Source: Bacteroidota bacterium (GTDB lineage Bacteria; Bacteroidota; Bacteroidia; Chitinophagales; Chitinophagaceae). Taken from it: a stretch of 37,587 nucleotides of DNA. Shown here piece after piece: positions 7,097-14,369 of this stretch. The translations under genes were made by a program, and so were the position numbers. How positions within the stretch are numbered: position 1 is the first letter of the stretch; each line of letters opens with the position of its first letter. Below the pieces are notes generated by a model. The model did not search any database and had not been told where the DNA came from. It was given only the letters and a program-made list of their open reading frames with translations. The stretch spans positions 173,088-210,674 of the forward strand of contig VBAT01000010.1 of assembly GCA_005884665.1 (NCBI GenBank), read 5' to 3'.

Positions 7097-9721
7097 ATGG
7101 AGTTGATTGAACGCGATGAATATTTACAAGTACTACAATCAAAATTTGAAAACCTGAATACCGGTGAAGGCCACGTCATCTTTATAAGTGGAGAAGCGGG
7201 AATAGGAAAAACATCGCTGGTAAAATCCTTTACTAAAAAGAAGAAAGAGTATACTAATATCTATACAGGCACCTGCGACGCTTTGTTTGCGCCACGCCCG
7301 CTGGCACCGTTGTATGATGTGCTACTTCAATTGGAAAATGGCGATTCACGGCTGAACAACGCTGCCGAAGACCGCACCGCCTTTTTTACGCACATTTTTC
7401 GTCTGCTAAAAGAGCAGGAAAAACCCAACCTGCTAATTTTTGAAGATATACACTGGGCAGATGAAGCTACGCTTGATTTTATAAAGTTTTTTGCCAGGCG
7501 AATCTCCTATCTCAGCTGTTTATTCATTCTTACTTTCCGCGACAATGAAATAACTCCGCAGCATCCATTGAAAAATGTTATTGGTCAATTGAGCCCGGAC
7601 ACATTTAGCCGTATCACGCTGTCACCATTGTCCAGGCAGGCGGTGGATGCACTGGCGCAGGAAAGAGGCTACAATGGCGAAGATGTATATAGCATTTCGG
7701 GCGGTAACCCTTTTTATGTAAATGAGATACTGGCCAGTTATAGCGCAGGTATACCTGATAACATACGCGATTCAGTACTGTCAGCTTATAATCGTCTTGA
7801 AGACAATACCAAATGCCTTTGGGCAACGCTTTCAGTGCTTCCCACGGCTTTTGAAGTTATTTACCTGGAAAAAATGGAACCCGGTTACGCAGCAGCTGTT
7901 CACAATTGTCTTTACTTGCACATACTGATTGTTGAAAATGGGAAGATATCATTTAAGCATGAATTATTCAGGAGAACCATTGAAGCATCACTATCGCCGC
8001 TGGTAAGAATAGATATCCATAAGAAGATACTGGAAATGTTCCAGGGGAGTTTTGAGGAAAAGGGCGAGATCGAACGGATCATACACCATGCGAAAAATGC
8101 CAATGATTACGAAATGGTCGTTCATTATGCACCGATAGCCGCAAAACAGGCAGCGGGTGTGGGCGCACATAGGGAAGCCTCGAAGCTATACGAAACAGCT
8201 ATTGAGTACTACCAGGGAAATGACGCAACTGTGCTTATCCCATTGTATGAAGCTTATGCTTACGAATGTTATTTAACTTATCAAATCAGCGAAGCGATCA
8301 TCTACGCATCAAAATCATTGGACAACTGGAAAGAGAAAAAAGATAGTGAAAAGACCGGCGACTGTCTCCGCTTTTTGTCAAGGCTATGGTGGCTCGCAGG
8401 CAACCGGAAAAAGGCTGAGTATTTCGGAGAAGAGGCGATCGAAGTGTTCCGGGAGAAATCCGCTTCGAAGGCAAAGGCGATGGCCTTTAGTAATCTATCC
8501 CAATTGAAAATGCTTTATCACGAACCTGTTCAATGTATATTCTGGGGAGAGAAAGCGATCGAAATGGCAAACAGCCTGGATGACGAAGAAACGCTGGCTC
8601 ATGCGCTCAACAATGTAGGTACGGCAACAATGTGGCTCCAGGCATCGAAAAAGGAAGGTATTGAACTGCTACAACAAAGCCTGCGAATTGCTTTAACGAA
8701 TTCCTACCATGAGCATGCGGCCCGTGCATATACTAACCTCGGTAGCAACTGTGTATTGATAAAAGATTTTGCATGTGCTGAAAATGCGATCGAAGAAGGT
8801 ATACGGTATTGCGAAGAAAGGGACCTTGATTCCTGGAAAACCTATATGCTTACCTGGAAAGCAAGGTTGAAAATGGATACGGGCAATTGGAAAGAGGCTG
8901 AACAAATAGCCGGTGATATTATCAAAAATGATGACCATGCTCCTTATGTGAAAGTCGGCGCCCTGTCGGTGCTGGGAACGATAAAAATGAGGAAAGGACT
9001 TTTCGAAGAAGCATTTCCTTTATTGCTTGAGGCCAAAACAAAAGGGCTCGAAACACTGGAGCTGCAAAGAATCATCCCGGCCCTATCGGCTTTGCTCGAG
9101 TATGAATGGATCACAGGAAAAAAAATTGTTGAACAGTCCGCCATCGATACTGCCAACAGGATGTTGAAAGACCTGGTTATTTATTATGAGTATAACGAAT
9201 TATCATTTTGGCTGCGCAAGACGCGCAACCAACTTTCAGGCGTTAAGGAGATCGACGAGATGTACGACACGAGTACACCAGGGAAGGCGCTTAAACTTGC
9301 GGAAAGATGGGAGAACTGCAGTTGTCCTTACGAACAGGCTCTTGCATTGTTTGAAGGCGGAGAGAACGATAAGAGGAAAGCTATCTCGATCATGCAATCG
9401 ATTGGAGCCACGGCCGTGTATGAAAAAATGAAATTCGAAATGCGTAGCGCCGGCATCAAAAGCATTCCCCGTGGCATCCGGAAAACCACTCAGTCAAACC
9501 CGGCTCTTTTAACAGATCGTGAGCTGGATGTGCTCCAGTTATTGGGGGAAGGTTTGCAGAACAAGGAGATAGCCGGCCGCCTGTTTATATCGGCAAAAAC
9601 AGTCGATCATCATATTTCTTCCATACTATACAAACTGGAAGTTAAATCACGTACAAAAGCTGTCCATGAAGCTGCCCGTATGGGTATTTTAAAAATAGGG
9701 AATCATTCCGGGCTAAAATAG
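7097..9721 (+). CDS. LAL-type LuxR family regulator (AAA ATPase, TPR-like, LuxR HTH)
   Basis: 874 residues with the MalT/LAL architecture. There is a Walker A at 32-39 (GEAGIGKT), a Walker B near 112-118 (LLIFEDIHWAD) and a STAND-like ATPase up to about residue 330. A long helical middle region follows, with TPR-like repeats (AKAMAFSNLSQL, EETLAHALNNVGTA, EHAARAYTNLGSN). The C-terminal LuxR helix-turn-helix is at about 804-867, with LTDRELDVLQLLGEG and NKEIAGRLFISAKTVDHHISS. Such proteins are ATP- and ligand-gated transcription activators in the cytoplasm. DUF4242 genes lie on both sides, one divergent and one 71 bp downstream on the same strand, so they are the obvious candidate targets. The ligand is unknown. 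Confidence 0.88.
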   Translation: MELIERDEYLQVLQSKFENLNTGEGHVIFISGEAGIGKTSLVKSFTKKKKEYTNIYTGTCDALFAPRPLAPLYDVLLQLENGDSRLNNAAEDRTAFFTHIFRLLKEQEKPNLLIFEDIHWADEATLDFIKFFARRISYLSCLFILTFRDNEITPQHPLKNVIGQLSPDTFSRITLSPLSRQAVDALAQERGYNGEDVYSISGGNPFYVNEILASYSAGIPDNIRDSVLSAYNRLEDNTKCLWATLSVLPTAFEVIYLEKMEPGYAAAVHNCLYLHILIVENGKISFKHELFRRTIEASLSPLVRIDIHKKILEMFQGSFEEKGEIERIIHHAKNANDYEMVVHYAPIAAKQAAGVGAHREASKLYETAIEYYQGNDATVLIPLYEAYAYECYLTYQISEAIIYASKSLDNWKEKKDSEKTGDCLRFLSRLWWLAGNRKKAEYFGEEAIEVFREKSASKAKAMAFSNLSQLKMLYHEPVQCIFWGEKAIEMANSLDDEETLAHALNNVGTATMWLQASKKEGIELLQQSLRIALTNSYHEHAARAYTNLGSNCVLIKDFACAENAIEEGIRYCEERDLDSWKTYMLTWKARLKMDTGNWKEAEQIAGDIIKNDDHAPYVKVGALSVLGTIKMRKGLFEEAFPLLLEAKTKGLETLELQRIIPALSALLEYEWITGKKIVEQSAIDTANRMLKDLVIYYEYNELSFWLRKTRNQLSGVKEIDEMYDTSTPGKALKLAERWENCSCPYEQALALFEGGENDKRKAISIMQSIGATAVYEKMKFEMRSAGIKSIPRGIRKTTQSNPALLTDRELDVLQLLGEGLQNKEIAGRLFISAKTVDHHISSILYKLEVKSRTKAVHEAARMGILKIGNHSGLK

Positions 9722-9792
9722 GGAACTATCCTATCATCACGCAACAACAGTCTTCGCAATTTTGGATCATTGTTTAGCCTTAAAATTTTGTT

Positions 9793-10071
9793 ATGAAGAA
9801 ATTTGTTGTTGAAAGAAACCTTCCTGGCGCCGGTGATCTTTCGCCCGCGGAATTGCAGGCCATTTCCCAGACGTCCTGCGAAGTGATCGGCGAGATCGGC
9901 AAGCCTTACCATTGGGTTCAATCTTTTATTACCAATGATAAAATCTACTGTGTTCACATCGCGGAAAATGAAGAAGTGGTAAGGGAGCATGCAAAAAAAG
10001 GCAGATTCCCTATCCATTCTGTAAACGAAGTAAAGTCGATCATCGATCCCATTACCGCTAATCCTCTATGA
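9793..10071 (+). CDS. Single-domain DUF4242 (SCO4226-like) protein
   Basis: 92 residues and no signal peptide, so cytoplasmic. The sequence MKKFVVERNLPGAGDLSPAELQAIS followed by WVQSFITNDKIYCVHIAENEEVVREHAKKG and IIDP fits DUF4242 over its whole length. Members are small ferredoxin-like alpha/beta proteins, some nickel-binding. Here the second conserved His is in REHAKKG, and the DxH of the exported paralogue is replaced by VER. It starts 71 bp after the LAL regulator on the same strand and may be co-transcribed with it. The exported two-copy relative is at 6342-6971. Confidence 0.8.
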   Translation: MKKFVVERNLPGAGDLSPAELQAISQTSCEVIGEIGKPYHWVQSFITNDKIYCVHIAENEEVVREHAKKGRFPIHSVNEVKSIIDPITANPL

Positions 10072-10097
10072 TTACCGGTAGTAACCATCAGTCCCCA

Positions 10098-10159
10098 TTA
10101 TCGGTGACGGCAATACCCGGAGTGGTGATTGTATGATGATCCATTCTATTTCATTTTTG
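10098..10159 (+). promoter_or_regulatory. Shared upstream module, copy 1
   Basis: This segment runs from ttatcggtga (10098-10107) to catttttg (10152-10159), about 45 bp before the ATG at 10204. It aligns with 11008-11070 in sequence and spacing. It holds caataccc (10111-10118) and ggtgattg (10124-10131), an imperfect inverted pair of half-sites. The catttttg end resembles the TAnnTTTG -7 element of Bacteroidota promoters. It is probably a promoter with an operator. Confidence 0.5.
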
Positions 10160-10203
10160 CAAAATCAAATCGAAATCTTTATTTAACTATTAAACTTTTA
10201 TTT

Positions 10204-10710
10204 ATGAAACAGAAATTCACAGTAATTGCAATACTGCTCCTGCTGGTCCAGGTTAACAGTTTTGCCCAAAAAGAACCAAAGACCAGCCTGGCCATTTCAC
10301 TGCCACTGGTCGTTGAAGAAGGAATATACAGCTTAGTTGTTTCCGACAACATCGACGTGGTATTGATTCCTGAGAGTGCCGATAATGTGAAAGTAAAAGC
10401 AACGAATGCTGTTATCAGCAAGCTAAAGGTTGCCTATTCTGAAGGGAGGCTATTTCTTGATGCCACTAAAAATCTAAAAAAAGATGAGCGCCTGGTGGTA
10501 TATATATGGGTAAACGACCTTGAAAACCTGACATTGAAAGGCGATTCTTACGCCATTTCACAGGGAATATTGCAAGGCAGGGATCTTCATATATCGCTGT
10601 CAAAGCAAGCTTCTGTTTCCCTCAAATCGAAAGGCAATGTCTGGTTTGACGAACCTACTAATCACCAGGTGTTGAAGCAGAAAGGTTATTTTATGGTAAC
10701 ATCATTATAA
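10204..10710 (+). CDS. Short exported GIN-like (DUF2807-related) protein
   Basis: 168 residues from the ATG at 10204. An in-frame ATG at 10129 would put 25 non-signal residues before a good signal peptide (MKQKFTVIAILLLLVQVNSFAQ) and lies inside the conserved promoter module, so 10204 is preferred. The mature part is a ladder of short beta strands (IDVVLIPESADNVKVKATN, KLKVAYSEGRLFLDA, ERLVVYIWVNDLENLTLKGDS, DLHISLSKQASVSLKSKGNVWF) as in the putative auto-transporter adhesin head GIN domain (DUF2807), but shorter than usual. A second protein of this type is at 13818-14327. Function is unknown; it is probably periplasmic. Confidence 0.75.
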   Translation: MKQKFTVIAILLLLVQVNSFAQKEPKTSLAISLPLVVEEGIYSLVVSDNIDVVLIPESADNVKVKATNAVISKLKVAYSEGRLFLDATKNLKKDERLVVYIWVNDLENLTLKGDSYAISQGILQGRDLHISLSKQASVSLKSKGNVWFDEPTNHQVLKQKGYFMVTSL

Positions 10711-10726
10711 AGAACAGTGGACGACT

Positions 10727-10909
10727 ATGAAAAACAGGAAAAAGAAATCTTCGCATTTCAGTGGGGCTATCGCTGCTGCAGTGAGTGATTTTGCAAGGGA
10801 AATGAGTGGCGGATCGCGTCAAAAAGTTAGGACGACTGAAGAAAAGAAAAGCTCGGTGCCGCTGATACAACCCGCTGGGATGCAAGAGGAGCTTAAGAGA
10901 GTAGTGTGA
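10727..10909 (+). CDS. Possible small basic protein
   Basis: A 60-codon ORF beginning MKNRKKKSSHFSGAIAAAVSD and rich in Lys, Arg and Ser, with no signal peptide or recognised domain. It starts 16 bp after the GIN-like gene on the same strand, and an intrinsic terminator follows at 10953, so it would be the last gene of that transcript. Its reality rests on position alone; no Shine-Dalgarno sequence is evident. Confidence 0.4.
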   Translation: MKNRKKKSSHFSGAIAAAVSDFAREMSGGSRQKVRTTEEKKSSVPLIQPAGMQEELKRVV

Positions 10910-10952
10910 TAAAAAGACGGGCTGGGATTCATACGACGAGGGGTTTGATTGT

Positions 10953-10984
10953 AAAAGTCTTCTTTCAAAGGAAGACTTTTTTTT
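10953..10984 (+). terminator. Intrinsic terminator
   Basis: A perfect 10-bp stem, aaaagtcttc (10953-10962) and gaagactttt (10971-10980), with an 8-nt loop. The T run continues to 10984. It ends the 10204-10909 transcript, 43 bp after the small ORF. The stem also has A at its 5' foot, so it could act in both directions. Confidence 0.8.
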
Positions 10985-11007
10985 ATTCAGGTCTTTTCAT
11001 CTGCCGG

Positions 11008-11070
11008 TTATCGGTGATCGCAATCACCCCGTTCGGCGATTGTTTTGACTGCAGGATGATTCCATTTTTG
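11008..11070 (+). promoter_or_regulatory. Shared upstream module, copy 2
   Basis: This is the counterpart of 10098-10159. It shares ttatcggtga (11008-11017), then gcaat, caatcacc (11021-11028) paired with ggcgattg (11035-11042; 7 of 8 complementary), ggatgat, and catttttg (11063-11070), 36 bp before the ATG at 11107. The distance between the first and last blocks differs by one base from copy 1. ggtgat (11013-11018) and atcacc (11023-11028) form a second inverted pair. Confidence 0.5.
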
Positions 11071-11106
11071 TAGTGTTAACCAATCAAAGAATTTAAATCT
11101 ATAACA

Positions 11107-11898
11107 ATGACGAAAACATTTCACTCAATTGTAGCAATTGCAGGAACAATTATTATCCTTGCAAGTTGCTCAAAAGATGATAACAACGGCAATAACCCTG
11201 TTGTGAACATCAACAAAACCGTTATTTCAGCTGCAGGTGATAACGCAACGGTCTTAGCTAAGTTGAACGAGTTCCGGGCGCTGGCTGGTGATCCTTTAAA
11301 CAGTGCGCCAGGAGCTACAACCGGTCGCAGGGAAGTAAACTGGGATGGAGTACCTGCCAATCTTACGAATACCAACAATTTCCCCATTGATTTTTTCGGA
11401 TCGTCGGATCCTACTTTGGCAAATGGACGTAAGCGCGGATTGATCACAGGTCCTGGCGCCAGCTTCCGTGTGGACAGCAGCGATTTTTCTGAGATCGATC
11501 CCTCATACGAAAGCCAATTTGAAGCTTTCAGTCCCAAGAAATTGTTTGCTTACATGGGCAACGTGGTAACAACTGTGACCTTTAAAGTTCCCGGTTCGGC
11601 CACAGATGCTTTTGTAAAGAGCTTCGCCGTGATCTTTTCCGATGTAGATGTTGTCAATTCGACTTCTGTAGAATACTTCAATGGCAACAAAAGCCTTGGT
11701 GTGTTTTATGCAACACCGGCATCCCAGGCATTTTCATTGGTAGGCGTTGCTTTCCCGGATGAAAAAATAACCGAAGTGAAAATCACCTCCGGTAATGGCC
11801 TTTTGGCTACAGGTGTAAAGGATATCAGTAACGGAGGAACAAAGGACCTGGTGGTCATGGATGATTTTTTGTATAGTGAACCGCAGGCGCTCCAATAA
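11107..11898 (+). CDS. Lipoprotein of unknown function
   Basis: 263 residues with a lipobox (IIILASC, Cys21, then SKDDNN). The mature part contains REVNWDGVP, RKRGLITGPGASFRVDSSDFSEIDPSYE, KKLFAYMGNVVTTVTFKVPGS and a D-V-D-V-V segment ending in VVMDDFLYSEP. It looks like a single beta-rich domain reminiscent of PEP-CTERM-type or jelly-roll secreted proteins, but I cannot name a family. Its promoter region is related to that of the GIN-like gene, so the two are probably co-regulated. A short GC-rich hairpin lies 150 bp downstream at 12050. Confidence 0.75.
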   Translation: MTKTFHSIVAIAGTIIILASCSKDDNNGNNPVVNINKTVISAAGDNATVLAKLNEFRALAGDPLNSAPGATTGRREVNWDGVPANLTNTNNFPIDFFGSSDPTLANGRKRGLITGPGASFRVDSSDFSEIDPSYESQFEAFSPKKLFAYMGNVVTTVTFKVPGSATDAFVKSFAVIFSDVDVVNSTSVEYFNGNKSLGVFYATPASQAFSLVGVAFPDEKITEVKITSGNGLLATGVKDISNGGTKDLVVMDDFLYSEPQALQ

Positions 11899-11902
11899 GA
11901 CC

Positions 11903-11992
11903 TGCCTGCCTGCCGGCAGGTTAGGAATTGTCATTGCGATCCGCCAAGGCGTAACGAAGACGGAGAAGCAAATGAATGGCGCCTTAACGATA
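11903..11992. repeat. Intergenic palindrome plus TCATTGCGA-type repeat remnant
   Basis: The perfect palindrome cctgccggcagg (11910-11921) sits inside cctgcctgccggcaggt and is followed by ttgtcattgcgatccgcc...gtaacgaagacggagaagcaa. The second part resembles the widespread interspersed repeat family built on TCATTGCGA...GAAGCAAT. It fills the gap after the lipoprotein gene. No coding sense is seen. Confidence 0.4.
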
Positions 11993-12049
11993 GTTGAAAA
12001 TTTTCATAGCAGTAGTAGGTTGGATATGGAGTAAGCCCCCGCCTAATGG

Positions 12050-12073
12050 CCCCGCGCCGTAGCAGCGGGGTTT
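12050..12073 (+). terminator. Weak candidate terminator
   Basis: ccccgc (12050-12055) and gcgggg (12065-12070) form an all-GC 6-bp stem with a 9-nt loop, followed by ttt. It could end transcription from 11107, but it is short and 150 bp downstream. Confidence 0.3.
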
Positions 12074-12125
12074 CTCCTGTCCTGATTGAAGGATCGATAA
12101 ATAAATGAAGAATTAAAATGAGTGT

Positions 12126-12500
12126 ATGATAAAAATTAAACTAGTCTTTTCCGTTCTGTTTATAGTAACGGGTTTTGCGATAGGGTGTAGTAAGGGCAGC
12201 GGTTCTGGAGACAATGGTTCCGGAAACCAGGCACCGGTTAACTGCGATGCAATACACGCAACATTCTCTGGCGACATAGCTCCGCTAATACAAACACAAT
12301 GCGCAATTGGAAGCGGTTGTCATGGCGCCGGCAGCAGCAATGGCCCCGGGCAACTGACCAGCTTCAACGAAATAAGGGGTGCCTCATTGAATATTAAATC
12401 TGCCGTCGAATCGGGACGCATGCCCCTCGGAGGTTCACTTAGCCAGGCTCAGATCAACCTGGTAAGATGCTGGGTTGACAGTGGTTCTCCTGCTAACTAA
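12126..12500 (+). CDS. Cytochrome-c-like lipoprotein with an unusual haem motif
   Basis: 124 residues. A lipobox (FAIGC, Cys21) is followed by a Gly/Ser linker, then a domain with FSGDIAPLIQTQC, GSGCHGAG, QLTSFNEIRG, SGRMPLGGSLS and INLVRCWVDSGSPAN. This is the layout of small outer-membrane-associated haem domains common in Bacteroidota: a CxxxxCH-type site early, a Met ligand in RMPxGG (Met99) and a C-terminal CWxDxGxPxN. Here the site is Cys59-x5-Cys65-His66, one residue longer than the usual variants of the group and three longer than CxxCH, so covalent haem attachment is uncertain. The role is probably electron transfer or a structural module at the cell envelope. Confidence 0.7.
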   Translation: MIKIKLVFSVLFIVTGFAIGCSKGSGSGDNGSGNQAPVNCDAIHATFSGDIAPLIQTQCAIGSGCHGAGSSNGPGQLTSFNEIRGASLNIKSAVESGRMPLGGSLSQAQINLVRCWVDSGSPAN

Positions 12501-12530
12501 AGAAACTGTTGGTTAAGGTAAGTGTAGCAG

Positions 12531-12557
12531 AAAGGCCATCCTGAAAGGGTGGCCTTA
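12531..12557 (+). terminator. Hairpin after the cytochrome-like gene
   Basis: aaggccatcct (12532-12542) and agggtggcctt (12546-12556) pair over 11 positions including one G-T wobble, with a 3-nt loop. It lies 31 bp after the stop codon. No T run follows, so it may be a processing or stability hairpin and not a strong terminator. Confidence 0.45.
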
Positions 12558-12576
12558 CCACTATAATTACTTGGAA

Positions 12577-12809
12577 TGTCTCATCCGATAGCTATCGGAT
12601 TTGAATTTGCCCACAGAGACTACAAAGAAGATGAATTATAAGAGGTAGAAAATAGCTCTTGGTTCTCTTATCCACTGTCACTCTCCGTGGCTGCAGATGG
12701 CCCACAGAGAACACGAAGAATACACAGAGGACCACGGAGATGAATTGTAAAAGATAAAAAAACTGTGGCTCTTGCGTGCCCTCTGTGGTCATTTTTGATT
12801 TTTAGAAGA
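12577..12809. repeat. Interspersed repeat element, copy A (CCACAGAG type)
   Basis: It begins with a block (12577-12619) nearly identical to 14370-14412: tgtctcatcc, the perfect 18-bp palindrome atccgatagctatcggat (12583-12600), then tttgaatttgcccacagaga. Two sub-units follow. Each opens with cccacagaga and closes with the inverted form (tctccgtggct near 12676-12694; ctctgtggtc near 12781-12790). Small ORFs that cross it on the minus strand are products of the repeat. The rest of the gap 12501-12822 holds only the hairpin at 12531. Confidence 0.6.
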
Positions 12810-12822
12810 AGGATACCCTTAT

Positions 12823-12951
12823 TTACCAGGAAAATAGCCTGGCTCCTAACCAGAGAAACAAAACCCCTTTTACGATAGACCAGCACAGGTAAATGATCAG
12901 TGCCTTCTTACCATATTTTTTAAAAAAGGGTTTTGCCAGAATCGTTTTCAT
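12823..12951 (-). CDS. Small membrane protein (42 aa)
   Basis: The frame opens with ATG at 12949-12951 and reads MKTILAKPFFKKYGKKALII, then YLCWSIVKGVLFLWLGARLF and SW before TAA. A basic N-terminus precedes one hydrophobic segment, as in single-span membrane peptides. It starts 7 bp after the stop of the MddA-like gene, and the end of that gene supplies GAGGA as a Shine-Dalgarno-like sequence about 15 nt before the ATG. It is very probably the second gene of that operon. Function is unknown. Confidence 0.6.
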   Translation of the reverse strand: MKTILAKPFFKKYGKKALIIYLCWSIVKGVLFLWLGARLFSW

Positions 12952-12958
12952 ATGCACA

Positions 12959-13702
12959 CTATTTATCCTCGGTTTTTCTTTTGCTGAATGGAATGATCAT
13001 CGGCACCCATCGTTTGTAGTTCCTGTATGTTTCTCCGAATGAAGCTAAAAGATCACGTTCTTCAAAGCGGATAGCCGTGAAGATGTAACCTGTCGTTAAT
13101 GCCGCAAAAAGCAGGTGAGTCACGGTCATCACCGGTGTCGACCAAAAAGCTACGAGGAATCCCAGGTAGAGGGGATGACGCACAAGCTTGTAAAAAGCCG
13201 GAACCCTGAATGGTAAATTGGTATAAGGTCTGCCAGTCGCATATAACCATACGTGCCTCAAACCAAAAAGGTCAAAATGATTGATCAGGAACGTACTTAA
13301 GAACACAATGGCCCAGCCACTGAGATAGCTGATCAAAAGAATTGTTTTGAGAGTGTCGTTTTCAGTTGACCATACAACTCCGCCTACCGGTTGCCATTGC
13401 CAGATCATCAATATCAGGCAAAGACTTGAAAGCAACACAAAAGTACTTCGCTCAAGATGTGCAGGAACGAAATTTGTCCACCAGCTTTTGAACGATGGCC
13501 GCGCCATGATGCTATGTTGTAATGCAAAAATCAACAACAGCAACGCATCTGTGAGAATAGCGTTAGCCAGGGGGAGCTCAGGTTCCCCGTCGATCGTTTT
13601 GGGTACTACCAGGTTTCCCACGAATCCTATGGCATACAGGATTGTCCCAAAGAAGGCGAGGTAACTGATAAGCCCATATAATAATGATAATGGTTTTTTC
13701 AT
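12959..13702 (-). CDS. mddA: Methanethiol S-methyltransferase-like membrane protein (MddA/NnrU type)
   Basis: 247 residues and about six hydrophobic membrane segments. FALQHSIMARPSFK is the NnrU-like signature in the second helix. FDLFGLRHVWLYATGRPY and the catalytic-region run FYKLVRHPLYLGFLVAFWSTP, then RFEERDLLASFGETYRNYKRWVPM, match the isoprenylcysteine methyltransferase-like C-terminal half (RHPxYxG and ExxL...G..Y..Y). In the family, MddA methylates methanethiol with S-adenosylmethionine to dimethyl sulfide in the cytoplasmic membrane. The length and the His-Gln-Ser motif favour MddA over a generic ICMT, but assay data exist only for a few members. A 42-aa membrane ORF follows after 7 bp. 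Confidence 0.7.
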   Translation of the reverse strand: MKKPLSLLYGLISYLAFFGTILYAIGFVGNLVVPKTIDGEPELPLANAILTDALLLLIFALQHSIMARPSFKSWWTNFVPAHLERSTFVLLSSLCLILMIWQWQPVGGVVWSTENDTLKTILLISYLSGWAIVFLSTFLINHFDLFGLRHVWLYATGRPYTNLPFRVPAFYKLVRHPLYLGFLVAFWSTPVMTVTHLLFAALTTGYIFTAIRFEERDLLASFGETYRNYKRWVPMIIPFSKRKTEDK

Positions 13703-13744
13703 ACTGAAGGTTTAATTGGTAAAGTTTGAGAATGTATCACCTGG

Positions 13745-13782
13745 TTTTCTGCAGTCCCGCATCCTTGCGGGACTGCAGAAAA
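13745..13782. repeat. Perfect 16-bp inverted repeat
   Basis: ttttctgcagtcccgc (13745-13760) and gcgggactgcagaaaa (13767-13782) are exact inverted copies around the loop atcctt. It lies between the end of the GIN-like gene (13818) and the start of the MddA-like gene (13702), both on the minus strand. No U tract follows on either strand, so it is more like a REP-type palindrome than a classical terminator, though it could still stop or stabilise the upstream transcript. Confidence 0.7.
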
Positions 13783-13817
13783 TAAAATCCAGGGTCACTC
13801 GCTACCTGGTTGCGAGA

Positions 13818-14327
13818 TCAATATTTCCTGCTCAATAAAATACTGGCTGGGACCTCGCGAACTTCCCTGCTGGCCTCAATCGCGTATTTATCGGTTTCAA
13901 TCAGGTTCAGTTCACCGATATTCGACACCTGTAAGTAACAGGCTCCGTTGATCACCACATCAAGCCTGGGAATATTCAGTACATACAATGAACGCACTGT
14001 GGCGCCACTGTTGATCCGGATATTACGCAGTTGCGCTGCCGGAACATAAATGACACCTGCTTCTGTCAGGTTTCTTTTTTTAGTTGAGCCAATTACCAGC
14101 GTATCGCTGTTTTGATCGAACGTAAGTAACTCGGAAAGCAGGCTGCGACCGGTTACTTCCAGTTGTGCTTTTTCATTGTCTACCAGGATCACCGTAACAG
14201 TAGCGTTAATAACCAGTGTGGTTATCTTGCCCTGTACTTTGGGTGTCTTGTCTGTCTGTCCCGCGAATGAATAATTCAAAATGGTGGCAAATAAAAGGGC
14301 CACACTTAAAACGATTGCTTTTTTCAT
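13818..14327 (-). CDS. Short exported GIN-like (DUF2807-related) protein
   Basis: 169 residues with a signal peptide (MKKAIVLSVALLFATILNYSFAG). The mature part is a series of beta strands: TTLVINATVTVILVDNEKAQLEVTG, LLTFDQNSDTLVIGSTKK, AGVIYVPAAQLRNIRINSGATVRSL and LDVVINGACYLQVSN. The pattern 'value for a vector, unit strand, right-handed beta solenoid' resembles the GIN/DUF2807 domain and the protein at 10204-10710, with similar length and organisation. Function is unknown; it is probably periplasmic. It is transcribed toward the MddA-like gene, 115 bp away with the 16-bp hairpin between. Confidence 0.7.
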   Translation of the reverse strand: MKKAIVLSVALLFATILNYSFAGQTDKTPKVQGKITTLVINATVTVILVDNEKAQLEVTGRSLLSELLTFDQNSDTLVIGSTKKRNLTEAGVIYVPAAQLRNIRINSGATVRSLYVLNIPRLDVVINGACYLQVSNIGELNLIETDKYAIEASREVREVPASILLSRKY

Positions 14328-14369
14328 ACTGATAAAATTTAAAGGTTTATGGAATTTGATTTTTGGTAG

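Noticed and set aside
12592..12886. Minus-strand ORFs of 66 and 72 codons
   Set aside because: They fall inside the interspersed repeat and their codon content follows the inverted units; the only supported ORF here is the 42-codon one at 12823-12951.
13745..13782. Rho-independent terminator
   Set aside because: The stem is excellent but no U tract follows on either strand, so I list it as an inverted repeat.
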